Part shown: piece after piece, positions 1-5,387 of the stretch
How the letters are laid out: each line of letters opens with the position of its first letter
Position numbering within the stretch: the stretch's first letter is position 1
Source: Thermococci archaeon
GTDB taxonomy: Archaea; Methanobacteriota_B; Thermococci; Thermococcales; Thermococcaceae
NCBI GenBank assembly: GCA_003660485.1
Contig: QMUI01000036.1
Span: 1-7,501 of the forward strand
Reading direction: 5' to 3'
Length of the DNA stretch: 7,501 nucleotides
Notes under the pieces: model-generated
The model's database searches: none
Seen by the model: only the letters and a program-made list of their open reading frames with translations
Told to the model about the DNA's origin: nothing
Position numbers and translations under genes: made by a program

Positions 1-930
1 TACAACACGACGAAGCTTGCCATGGAGATAGCCGAGGAAACAAATGCTGAACTACTTCAAGTCCAGCATCACTATGCCCACATAGCCTCAGTCATGGCCG
101 AGCATGGGCTTGAGGAGGTGGTTGGGATAGCCTTAGATGGTGTTGGCTACGGAACCGATGGAAAAACATGGGGCGGAGAAGTTATCTACCTCAGCTACGA
201 AGACGTGGAGAGGCTGGCTCACATAGAGTACTATCCCCTTCCCGGTGGGGATCTCGCGAGCTATTATCCACTGCGGGCTCTAATAGGAATTCTAAGCGAG
301 ATGTACGAGCTCGAGGAAGTTAGAAGTACAATTGAAAGGCTCTGCCCGAAGGCCGTTGAAAGCCTAAAATATGGAAGGGTAGAGTTCAATGTAATATTCA
401 ATCAGCTCGCAAGGGGGATTAACGTAGCCTACGCCTCCTCAACGGGAAGGGTTCTCGATGCGTTTGCAGTCCTATTGAACGTCGCCTACAGGAGGCACTA
501 CGAGGGAGAGCCAGCCATGAAGCTTGAGAGCTTCGCCTTCAAGGGGAAGAACGACCTGAGGCTCAAGGTTCCAGTTGAGGGAGAGGAGATAAAAATAACT
601 GAGCTGTTTAGAGAAGTCCTCGAAGTGATAGACAAAGCAAACCCAGCGGATATTGCCTATTCAGTCCACCTTGCCTTGGCGAGAACCTTTGCGGAACTTG
701 CAGTTGAGAAGGCAAAAGAGTTTGGTGTTAAAGGGATTGCGATGAGCGGAGGAGTTGCGTACAACGAGCTCATAGTCAAGACAGTAAGAAAGTTCGTTGA
801 GGCCCAGGGGCTGAAGTTCTACTCAACCTATGAAGTTCCAAGGGGGGACAACGGAATAAACGTTGGACAGGCATTTCTTGGGGGGCTGTACTTAGAGGGC
901 TACCTCAACAGTGAAGACTTGATGATGTGA
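1..930 (+). CDS. hypF: Carbamoyltransferase HypF, C-terminal part (5'-truncated by window edge)
   Basis: HypF makes the cyanide ligands of the [NiFe]-hydrogenase active site: it uses carbamoyl phosphate and ATP to carbamoylate the C-terminal cysteine of HypE in the cytoplasm. The reading frame is open from base 1, so the gene begins upstream; 309 residues are visible of a protein usually about 750-770 long. What remains is the Kae1/YgjD-like carbamoyltransferase domain. Visible residues include VQHHYAH (about 21-27, metal-ligand histidines), LDGVGYGTDG (45-54), STGRVLDAFAVLL (about 151-163), GEPAMKLES, and near the C-terminus PRGDNGINVGQA (about 280-291) with the conserved aspartate. The ATG at 22 is internal, because VQHHYAH belongs well inside the family alignment. 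The gene ends in TGA and is followed by T-rich sequence and a long gap, so it appears to be the last gene of its unit. No frameshift or missing motif is seen. Confidence 0.93.
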   Translation, partial: YNTTKLAMEIAEETNAELLQVQHHYAHIASVMAEHGLEEVVGIALDGVGYGTDGKTWGGEVIYLSYEDVERLAHIEYYPLPGGDLASYYPLRALIGILSEMYELEEVRSTIERLCPKAVESLKYGRVEFNVIFNQLARGINVAYASSTGRVLDAFAVLLNVAYRRHYEGEPAMKLESFAFKGKNDLRLKVPVEGEEIKITELFREVLEVIDKANPADIAYSVHLALARTFAELAVEKAKEFGVKGIAMSGGVAYNELIVKTVRKFVEAQGLKFYSTYEVPRGDNGINVGQAFLGGLYLEGYLNSEDLMM

Positions 931-945
931 TGGTCTTTAAGCCTG

Positions 946-970
946 TTCTTTTGTTGTGTTTATGTATTTT
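946..970 (+). terminator. Possible T-rich terminator after hypF
   Basis: Starting 16 nt after the hypF stop, the + strand has several runs of T (TTCTTTTG, GTGTTTATGTATTTT). Archaeal transcription commonly ends at T-rich tracts without a hairpin, and none is seen directly before this one. The assignment rests on position and composition only. Confidence 0.4.
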
Positions 971-1021
971 GCAATCGTAAATTTTGTGATTTTGGGTATT
1001 TCCGTTCGGCCTGGGCTGGTG

Positions 1022-1043
1022 ACCTCTTGAGAACCTCTTGAGG
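1022..1043 (+). repeat. Tandem 11-bp direct repeat (ACCTCTTGAGA/G)
   Basis: ACCTCTTGAG occurs at 1022-1031 and again at 1033-1042, giving two 11-bp units that differ only in the last base. The period is about one helical turn. It lies just left of the 13-bp inverted repeat at 1054-1101. It could be an element-end sequence, a protein-binding site facing one side of the helix, or chance duplication. Confidence 0.6.
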
Positions 1044-1053
1044 AGACCGTTCT

Positions 1054-1101
1054 GGTCAGCCGTAACTTGTGTAAAGTTCGTAAATGTCGTTACGGTTGAC
1101 C
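1054..1101 (+). repeat. Long inverted repeat, 13-bp arms, 22-nt loop
   Basis: GGTCAGCCGTAAC (1054-1066) pairs with GTTACGGTTGACC (1089-1101) over 13 positions, the only irregularity being a G1059:T1096 wobble. In + strand RNA or single-stranded DNA this is a G:U/G:T pair, while on the minus strand it becomes a C:A mismatch, which mildly favours a + strand structure. It spans the end of the minus-strand reading frame described separately. Candidate roles are a transposase-recognised subterminal hairpin or part of a structured RNA. Confidence 0.75.
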
Positions 1102-1106
1102 TTCCC

Positions 1107-1140
1107 TCCTCCCGTCTTCATTGGAGGGCTTTCGGGAGGA
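1107..1140 (+). repeat. Inverted repeat, 8-bp arms
   Basis: TCCTCCCG (1107-1114) and CGGGAGGA (1133-1140) are perfect reverse complements with an 18-nt loop. A competing pairing, CCCTCC (1104-1109) with GGAGGG (1123-1128), is also possible. It starts 6 nt after the 13-bp inverted repeat, as part of a series of potential hairpins. Confidence 0.6.
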
Positions 1141-1171
1141 ACGGTGACTCCCCACATCTTCAGGACTTTCA

Positions 1172-1213
1172 GCAGTCCCCATTCGGGCTTAAAACCCCAC
1201 ATATCGGGACTGC
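1172..1213 (+). repeat. Inverted repeat, 8-bp arms with inner GGG/CCC pairing
   Basis: GCAGTCCC (1172-1179) and GGGACTGC (1206-1213) are perfect reverse complements. Inside the 26-nt loop, GGG (1185-1187) can pair with CCC (1195-1197), so the element can fold as a stem, an internal loop and a short second stem. An ACA follows at 1215-1217, recalling H/ACA guides, but the upper stem is too short and no kink-turn is seen. Confidence 0.55.
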
Positions 1214-1241
1214 CACACCACCAAAACTGCCCACAAGACCA

Positions 1242-1250
1242 TATAAAAAT
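1242..1250 (+). promoter_or_regulatory. TATA-like box upstream of the omega-RNA-like segment
   Basis: TATAAAAAT stands out from the GC-richer sequence before it. With the usual archaeal spacing, transcription would begin near 1270-1275. No credible + strand gene follows, so the natural product would be a non-coding RNA running through the hairpins at 1350-1383 and 1396-1415. No clear BRE is visible, so this remains a candidate. Confidence 0.4.
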
Positions 1251-1271
1251 TACGGAAAACAAAAATGCTAA

Positions 1272-1425
1272 ATACTATCTACGAAACAGCCCAACGTGAA
1301 CGAGGGTGAAAGCCAACCATACCAGTTGCAAAAATGCACCTAGTATCTGAGTGGGTTTCAAATTTTTCTCTCCTCAACCCACTGCAGGGTGGAAGCCTCG
1401 CCCTTCAGGGCGGGGAGGAGGTCAG
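1272..1425 (+). ncRNA. Candidate structured RNA resembling a TnpB omega-RNA / IS605 right end
   Basis: The segment follows a TATA box by about 25 nt and ends with two consecutive stems. The first is AGTGGGTT (1350-1357) with AACCCACT (1376-1383), 8 bp with an 18-nt loop. The second is CCTCGCCC (1396-1403) with GGGCGGGG (1408-1415), 8 bp with one U:G wobble and a TTCA loop. GGAGGTCAG (1417-1425) follows immediately. The wobble pairs only in + strand RNA, indicating the sense strand. In TnpB elements the omega-RNA covers the 3' end of tnpB and the right end, with its scaffold stopping at such a hairpin/tail and the flanking genomic bases acting as guide. By that reading the guide would begin near 1426. 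No tnpB is present here, so any protein partner would act in trans. Start and end are estimates; an unrelated small RNA is the alternative. Confidence 0.4.
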
Positions 1426-1447
1426 CAGTAGTAATAGAACAAAACAA

Positions 1448-1484
1448 GAGAAGTTTAAATATTAATGTCAAATCCGCAACTGTT
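1448..1484 (+). promoter_or_regulatory. purA promoter
   Basis: TTTAAATA (1454-1461) is a good archaeal TATA box, preceded by the purine-rich GAGAAG (1448-1453) in the BRE position. Normal spacing puts the start of transcription near 1482-1486 and gives a leader of about 35 nt. The promoter begins only some 25 nt after the IS605-like right end, so the relic directly abuts purA control sequence. Confidence 0.6.
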
Positions 1485-1520
1485 TTAAGGGGGTTATTGA
1501 CTTAGGGTTGGGTAAGAACC

Positions 1521-2540
1521 ATGCCAAGCATGATAGTTGTTGGTGGACAGTGGGGAGATGAAGGGAAAGGTTCAATAATAGCCTACCTCGCCTTGCATGA
1601 CGAGCCCAAGATAATAGCGAGGGGCGGTGTTGGAACGAACGCTGGACATAGTGTTTTTATAAATGGAAAGAAATATGCTGTAAGACAGCTACCCACCGGA
1701 TTTATGCAAAGGAAGGCGAGGCTTCTGGTTGGAGCTGGTGTTTTAGTTGATCCTGAAGTTTTCTTCCACGAACTTGAGCACCTCAAAGACTTCAACGTTA
1801 AAGAGAGGGTTGGCATTGACTACCGTTGCGCAATAATTGAGGAGAAGCACAAGGAGCTTGATAGGACTAATGGCTACCTCCACGGGAAGATAGGAACTAC
1901 CGGCTCGGGCTGTGGCCCCGCAAATGCCGATAGGGTCATGAGGAAGGCAAAGCTTGCCAAGGACATCAAGGAGCTTGAGCCCTACTTAACGGATGTTGCT
2001 GCTGAAGTAAATGACGCTCTCGACGAAGGGGCCTTGGTTTTGGTGGAGGGAAACCAGCGATTTGGCCTGAGCCTCTACTACGGAACTTACCCGTACGTGA
2101 CATCCAAGGATGTTTCTGCCTCTTCAATAGCTGCAGATGTGGGAATAGGGCCGACGAGGGTTGATGAAGTTATAGTAGTGTTCAAGAGCTTCCCCACTAG
2201 GGTTGGCGCTGGCCCATTCCCAACGGAGATGCCCATGGAGGAAGCCGATAGGCTTGGCTTGGTTGAGTACGGAACCGTTACTGGAAGAAGAAGAAGGGTT
2301 GGCTGGTTCGACTTTGAGATGGCCCGCTACTCCGCGAGGATCAATGGTGCAACGATGCTTGCAGTTACCATGCTCGATAAGTACGATAAGGAGGCATTTG
2401 GTGTTACGGACTACGACAAGCTCCCTAGGAGAGCCAAGGAGTTCATCGAGGAGATAGAGGAGAAAGTTGGTGTTCCAGTGGGCCTAATAAAGACAGGCCC
2501 GGAGCTTGAGCACATAATAGACAGGAGAGACACTATTTGA
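1521..2540 (+). CDS. purA: Adenylosuccinate synthetase (short archaeal form)
   Basis: PurA catalyses GTP-dependent condensation of IMP and aspartate to adenylosuccinate, the first committed step from IMP to AMP, in the cytoplasm. The N-terminal [10 protein letters not shown] (9-18) holds the phosphate-binding loop and catalytic Asp13, and NAGH (40-43) supplies the conserved catalytic histidine. GTTGSGCGP (125-133), EGNQ (176-179), GTYPYVTS (188-195), GPFPTE (231-236) and [14 protein letters not shown] (251-264) match the IMP/aspartate-binding segments of the family. At 339 residues it is about 90-100 shorter than bacterial enzymes (around 430). All core motifs are present, and this compact form is usual in archaea. 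The ATG at 1521 is chosen because the protein then begins four residues before the first strand; the ribosome-binding site is weak (AGGGTTGGG about 8 nt upstream). The gene has its own promoter and no cotranscribed purine gene here. It ends 8 nt inside the convergent ATPase gene. Confidence 0.96.
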   Translation: MPSMIVVGGQWGDEGKGSIIAYLALHDEPKIIARGGVGTNAGHSVFINGKKYAVRQLPTGFMQRKARLLVGAGVLVDPEVFFHELEHLKDFNVKERVGIDYRCAIIEEKHKELDRTNGYLHGKIGTTGSGCGPANADRVMRKAKLAKDIKELEPYLTDVAAEVNDALDEGALVLVEGNQRFGLSLYYGTYPYVTSKDVSASSIAADVGIGPTRVDEVIVVFKSFPTRVGAGPFPTEMPMEEADRLGLVEYGTVTGRRRRVGWFDFEMARYSARINGATMLAVTMLDKYDKEAFGVTDYDKLPRRAKEFIEEIEEKVGVPVGLIKTGPELEHIIDRRDTI

Positions 2541-3546
2541 GGGCCTCCCTTATCGCCAAAAGTTCGAGCCTTCCCTGGGGTCTTATTACTCCTTTTAATG
2601 GATCCAAGAATAAGATGTTTGCTTGGATTAGCTCCCTAATTTCTTCTTCAATGTAGCCTTCAAAAGGAATCTCCTCATCTTCTATGAAATTTTCTAAGAC
2701 CTCCCTGTATTCTTCTTTCTCTCTTAGTAGGGCCTTAACTCTGTACGTTGAGAGCCTCAATATTGTCTCTAGCCATTCTTTTAGTTTTTTCCTATTGTTT
2801 ACCGCTTCAATGAGCAGAGCAGGCTTTCCTCCGATGTAGCTCCAGACGAGCTCGCTTTCCTCCTTCGTGAATCCATTCTCCCTAAGAAACTCTATCGCCG
2901 TTTCCTTATCGAAGTCGTCAACTAAGAAGTACCTTGATCTCCCCTGGAGCATCGTTTCATTGTAGACTTTTTCGATAAAGAGGCTGTCCGACGTTACCAC
3001 GAAAACGTGGGAGAGATGGACTTCTTTAGTCAGGTGGATGAAGAAGTTGAAGAGCTCGTATATTAATGGCCCATTAACCCTTAGATCTTTTATCACCTGC
3101 AGTTCATCAAGGATCAAAATTGGCATCTTTCCTTTTCTTTTTACACCTTCTAGGACCCTGGCGACGTACTCGAATGCATTTCTTGGCTTTTTGTCTCTCC
3201 TTATCCTCTCTAAGATCTCTCCCGGAATTGGTATTCCGAACAATTCTCCCGTCATTGAAATGGCCAGGGAAGCTATATCCTCTGTCTTAATTCTGTCATC
3301 AAAGTCTATGGAGAACAAAATCTCGAGGAAGTCATCGTAGCTTGCAACTGGAGATCTTTTGAGGTTTATATAGAAGGGAACATGTTCTCCTTTTACCTTC
3401 TTCGTGAATTCTAGCATTAGAGATGTTTTACCAGAGTTTATTGGGCCATAGACGAAGGTTATCAAGTTTGGTTCACTCTTAATTAACCTCCCAAGCTCTT
3501 CTAGCTCCTTTTCCCTGTTAAAAAATATAGAAAACACCTCAGTCAA
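2533..3546 (-). CDS. Archaeal ATPase_2-family P-loop ATPase
   Basis: This is a 337-residue AAA+/STAND-like ATPase of the archaeal ATPase_2 type. The Walker A motif is GPINSGKT (34-41) and Walker B is ILILDELQ (143-150, Asp147/Glu148). A sensor-1-like strand VFVVTSDS lies at 181-188, the family-typical [10 protein letters not shown] at 239-248, and a C-terminal winged-helix-like segment ends in [19 protein letters not shown] (314-332). The N-terminal [11 protein letters not shown] (8-18) is the usual opening. Members are often near mobile or variable loci; the substrate is unknown and no nuclease domain is present. The start is uncertain: TTG at 3546 overlaps the zinc-ribbon stop by 8 nt, and GTG at 3537 is three codons later. 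Both lie just before the conserved opening. The overlap suggests coupled translation with the zinc-ribbon gene. The 3' end overlaps purA tail-to-tail by 8 nt. Sampled stretches are AT-richer than purA (33% versus 50% GC over 60 bases near 2641 and 1981). Confidence 0.88.
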   Translation of the reverse strand: MTEVFSIFFNREKELEELGRLIKSEPNLITFVYGPINSGKTSLMLEFTKKVKGEHVPFYINLKRSPVASYDDFLEILFSIDFDDRIKTEDIASLAISMTGELFGIPIPGEILERIRRDKKPRNAFEYVARVLEGVKRKGKMPILILDELQVIKDLRVNGPLIYELFNFFIHLTKEVHLSHVFVVTSDSLFIEKVYNETMLQGRSRYFLVDDFDKETAIEFLRENGFTKEESELVWSYIGGKPALLIEAVNNRKKLKEWLETILRLSTYRVKALLREKEEYREVLENFIEDEEIPFEGYIEEEIRELIQANILFLDPLKGVIRPQGRLELLAIREALK

Positions 3547-3718
3547 AGTCCCATATAGTTCTTCCCTTGTAGAATAGCATCACGTAGCCACAGTTTTCGC
3601 ATATAACGATCTTCACCTTATGAGCTGTAAATCCCCACTTGCTGTCAAGCTTTCCTTCCTCGACCCTAAAGCTAGTTCCTCCGCAGAGGGGACATTTTAG
3701 ATGTCTTCTTTCTTCCAC
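3539..3718 (-). CDS. Small zinc-ribbon protein (59 aa)
   Basis: The product is a small single-domain zinc ribbon: a CPLC knuckle near residues 9-12 and CENC near 40-43, each followed by glycine, with about 27 residues between them. This is the standard two-knuckle arrangement binding one Zn2+. The C-terminus is short and aromatic ([12 protein letters not shown]). I choose GTG at 3718 rather than the GTG three codons upstream at 3727, because the latter is inside the Shine-Dalgarno sequence GAGGTG (3730-3725), which sits exactly 6 nt before the 3718 start. The gene overlaps the ATPase start by 8 nt, suggesting that the two products are made together and may act together, possibly as a nucleic-acid or protein adaptor for the ATPase. 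That role is inference; no specific family is recognised. Confidence 0.82.
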   Translation of the reverse strand: MEERRHLKCPLCGGTSFRVEEGKLDSKWGFTAHKVKIVICENCGYVMLFYKGRTIWDFD

Positions 3719-3724
3719 TATAAC

Positions 3725-3757
3725 CACCTCTTTAAGTTTCCCATGGATAGTATAAAT
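3725..3757 (-). promoter_or_regulatory. Promoter and ribosome-binding site of the zinc-ribbon/ATPase pair
   Basis: On the minus strand ATTTATAC (3757-3750) is a TATA-like element, about 25 nt before the strong Shine-Dalgarno GAGGTG (3730-3725). Predicted transcription would start at or just before the ribosome-binding site, giving a very short leader. It suggests the zinc-ribbon/ATPase pair can be expressed separately from the lipase/protease pair, whose last stop lies 9 nt upstream of this box. Confidence 0.45.
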
Positions 3758-3765
3758 AATTTAGC

Positions 3766-4581
3766 TTAGTATGTTAAAAATTCCATGATCTTCTCTTTTA
3801 TCGTGTTCTTCTTTAGTCTTGCTATTTCCGTCAGCTCATACTGGCGTTCAAGCCATACAATAAACTTGTATCCCAAATAATAACCCAGGAACTGCTTTCC
3901 AAATACTTGGTACCATGAGCCAAAGAATGGATTTAAAGGTTCCCCATTTTCAATTCTCCTTAAGAATTCCTGTTTTATCATTTCTTCATTCCTTTCACAC
4001 CACTCAAACCACCCCTCCTCTTCTAAGTGCCATGGTCTGCCAGTGAGGATATCTTCAATTCTCTGTGCGAATCCTTCGGTGTAGAGCCACATTATTTGCT
4101 CGTCCTCTATTTCCTCTATGTTCTCGCCCCTAATTAGCCAGTGAACCAGGTGTCCGAATTCATGGGCTATTAAGCCTTTTACTTTTTCAGCCCAATCGAG
4201 ATTTGCTATTGCCTCGAGTCCGAAGAGAATCGCTGGCTTGCCTTTAAACTCCGTTACCCATCCAGCACCATTCTCCAATCCAATGTAAATGACGATAATG
4301 TAGTCCTCATTTATATCGAACATTGCATGCGCCCTGTGGAGGACTTCCTCTAGGGAAGACATAAGGGCATTGTGGACAGCCCTTAACTTCTCTATCTCTA
4401 TCTTTTTGATAACGATTTCGAGGTATTCCTTCCAATTAATTTTGTACCTTTCATAGTCCCATGTTATCTTCTCAAATAGTTCAGGATATCTGCTAATGTA
4501 CCCTAACCACCCCTCCTTCGTCCCGTCCCAGTACTCTAAGAACGTTGGAAATGTATCGATTAACTGCGCTTCTCCAGCCAC
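3766..4581 (-). CDS. Putative HEXXH zinc metalloprotease
   Basis: This 271-residue protein carries HEFGH (140-144) in the setting GLIAHEFGHLVHWL, the zinc-binding and catalytic signature of gluzincin-type metallopeptidases. A TEGFAQ motif at 168-173 offers Glu169 as third ligand, 25 residues after the second histidine. The C-terminal GYYLGYKFIVWL (233-244) resembles the segment seen in DUF2268-like predicted Zn proteases, which I suggest tentatively. There is no signal peptide or clear membrane helix, so a cytoplasmic enzyme is likely. The GTG start at 4581 is well supported: a perfect GGTGAT site (4593-4588) lies 6 nt upstream, inside the end of the lipase gene. The 22-nt overlap with that gene implies translational coupling. 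The substrate is unknown, and the link to the lipase is contextual only. Confidence 0.75.
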   Translation of the reverse strand: MAGEAQLIDTFPTFLEYWDGTKEGWLGYISRYPELFEKITWDYERYKINWKEYLEIVIKKIEIEKLRAVHNALMSSLEEVLHRAHAMFDINEDYIIVIYIGLENGAGWVTEFKGKPAILFGLEAIANLDWAEKVKGLIAHEFGHLVHWLIRGENIEEIEDEQIMWLYTEGFAQRIEDILTGRPWHLEEEGWFEWCERNEEMIKQEFLRRIENGEPLNPFFGSWYQVFGKQFLGYYLGYKFIVWLERQYELTEIARLKKNTIKEKIMEFLTY

Positions 4582-5330
4582 TCCACTATCACCCTGTGAA
4601 ATTCTTCTCCCCAGTCCGGATCCTCGAATATCTCGTGATAAGCTCCTTCAAATTCCCTAATCTCCTTATCTTTAACTTTAAGTTCCTCAAACAATCTTTT
4701 AGCTCCTTCAGGAGGAGTTATGACGTCTTGGGTTCCTACTAGGAGCAGTATTGGCACTTTGATTTTCTCTGCTTCCCTGTGGGCAAGCTCCATGTTTATG
4801 AATATGCTCCTTCCAAGCTTCGCCGTTATCTTGTTGTGAACTAAGGGATCTTCTACGTACCTCCTCACCGCATCTTTGTTCCTTGAGAGTAAGCTTGGGT
4901 TGATCCCATTAGAAAACGTAATTCCTGGGGCTACAACACCTAAGAACTTCGCCAACGCAACTAGAAATCCTGGGGTGTTTGGGCTCTTTGTCAGCGCTGG
5001 TGAAGAAGCTATAACTCCCCTCACTTTCTCGGGTCTCGTTTCTGCGTACCTTATAACGGTTAGCCCGCCTAAGCTGTGCCCAAATAAGAAAGGCTTTTCC
5101 CCGATCTCATCAACGATCTCATCAATTATCTCCATTGCCTCCTCAACACTCGCGTGTCCTCTCTTTCCGGAGCTCTTTCCGTGTCCAGGCCAGTCGAAGG
5201 TGTAGACCGCAAAGCCCCTATCAACTAGCATCTCAACGAGCTTTGCGTACCTTCCACTGTGCTCTCCCAGGCCATGCACTATCACTACCCATCCTTTCTT
5301 GGGCTCTCCAAACTTGGCCTTGAATATCAT
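4560..5330 (-). CDS. Alpha/beta-hydrolase, monoacylglycerol lipase / lysophospholipase type
   Basis: This is a 256-residue serine hydrolase of the Hydrolase_4 / monoglyceride-lipase group. The opening strand leads into VHGLGEHSGRY (18-28), the family's HG oxyanion-hole motif. The nucleophile elbow is GHSLGG (84-89, Ser86), the acid is Asp202 in GTQDVITP, and the base is His232 in GAYHEIFED, so the triad is complete. A cap region lies at about residues 112-185. No signal peptide is seen, suggesting a cytoplasmic esterase acting on monoacylglycerol-like or other small esters. Archaea mostly use ether lipids, so its true substrate may be exogenous or detoxification-related (inference). The ATG start has a modest GAGGAA site about 9 nt upstream. 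It is the first gene of the minus-strand cassette and overlaps the protease gene by 22 nt. Confidence 0.9.
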   Translation of the reverse strand: MIFKAKFGEPKKGWVVIVHGLGEHSGRYAKLVEMLVDRGFAVYTFDWPGHGKSSGKRGHASVEEAMEIIDEIVDEIGEKPFLFGHSLGGLTVIRYAETRPEKVRGVIASSPALTKSPNTPGFLVALAKFLGVVAPGITFSNGINPSLLSRNKDAVRRYVEDPLVHNKITAKLGRSIFINMELAHREAEKIKVPILLLVGTQDVITPPEGAKRLFEELKVKDKEIREFEGAYHEIFEDPDWGEEFHRVIVEWLEKRS

Positions 5331-5350
5331 AGGTCTAAGTTCCTCAAAGG

Positions 5351-5384
5351 ATTATAAAGCCCTTACCTAAGATAGGATGGTGAT
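5351..5384. promoter_or_regulatory. Shared divergent TATA element for lipase and cinA, with cinA ribosome-binding site
   Basis: The 57-bp gap between the two divergent start codons has one good TATA-like sequence, ATTATAAAG (5351-5359), whose core TTATAA is palindromic and reads as CTTTATAAT on the other strand. It lies about 25-30 nt from each start codon, so either direction would give a transcript with almost no leader. cinA also has a perfect GGTGAT site at 5379-5384, unusually close (3 nt) to its ATG. Confidence 0.5.
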
Positions 5385-5387
5385 GCT

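Larger units (their letters stand above)
1056..1262 (-). pseudogene. Possible decayed coding remnant, perhaps a transposase C-terminus
   Basis: The minus strand carries a 68-codon open stretch ending in TGA at 1056-1058. The last 45 or so residues look protein-like and contain LLKVLKMWGVTVPPESPPMK, followed by a glycine/lysine stretch and a tyrosine-containing tail; the first 15 or so residues look like non-coding sequence. No ribosome-binding site precedes the first ATG, so if this was coding it is the tail of a gene whose 5' part is lost. Arginine codons here are CGT rather than the AGG/AGA of neighbouring genes, which would fit mobile DNA, but the sample is tiny. A TnpB-like tail is suspected because such genes end beside a hairpin, as this one does. 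No zinc-ribbon cysteines or RuvC motif are visible, so the family is unproven. Confidence 0.25.
1021..1425. mobile_element. Probable relic of IS200/IS605-type (TnpB-associated) element(s)
   Basis: This covers most of the 590-bp gap between hypF and purA. It contains five inverted repeats in about 360 bp, one with 13-bp arms, an apparent decayed minus-strand reading frame, and on the + strand a GC-rich hairpin followed by GGAGGTCAG. That last part resembles the right end of IS605-family elements, where the 3' end of tnpB and the omega-RNA lie. Subterminal hairpins are the marks recognised by Y1 transposases (TnpA) in this family, so hairpins near both edges would fit a small non-autonomous element with a left hairpin at 1054-1101 and a right hairpin at 1396-1415. 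No TnpA, no intact TnpB and no certain boundaries are visible. The minus-strand frame and the + strand right end point in opposite directions, so two overlapping relics are also possible. The family name is recognition by eye, not a search result. Confidence 0.4.

Noticed and set aside
1172..1217. H/ACA-like guide RNA (stem, internal loop, ACA at 1215-1217)
   Set aside because: The upper stem is only 3 bp, there is no kink-turn sequence, and the hairpin is shorter than archaeal H/ACA guides.
1038..1299. Two + strand open stretches (71 and 77 codons) in the hypF-purA gap
   Set aside because: They overlap each other and the minus-strand frame, have low-complexity proline/histidine-rich translations, no ribosome-binding site and no recognisable domain; the inverted repeats explain the sequence better.
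1380..1440. Rho-independent-style terminator or purA riboswitch from the hairpins before purA
   Set aside because: No U-tract follows the 1396-1415 stem, and the purA TATA box lies downstream of it, so the stems are not in the purA leader.
931..1520. CRISPR array
   Set aside because: Apart from the single tandem 11-mer there are no regularly spaced direct repeats of 24-37 bp.
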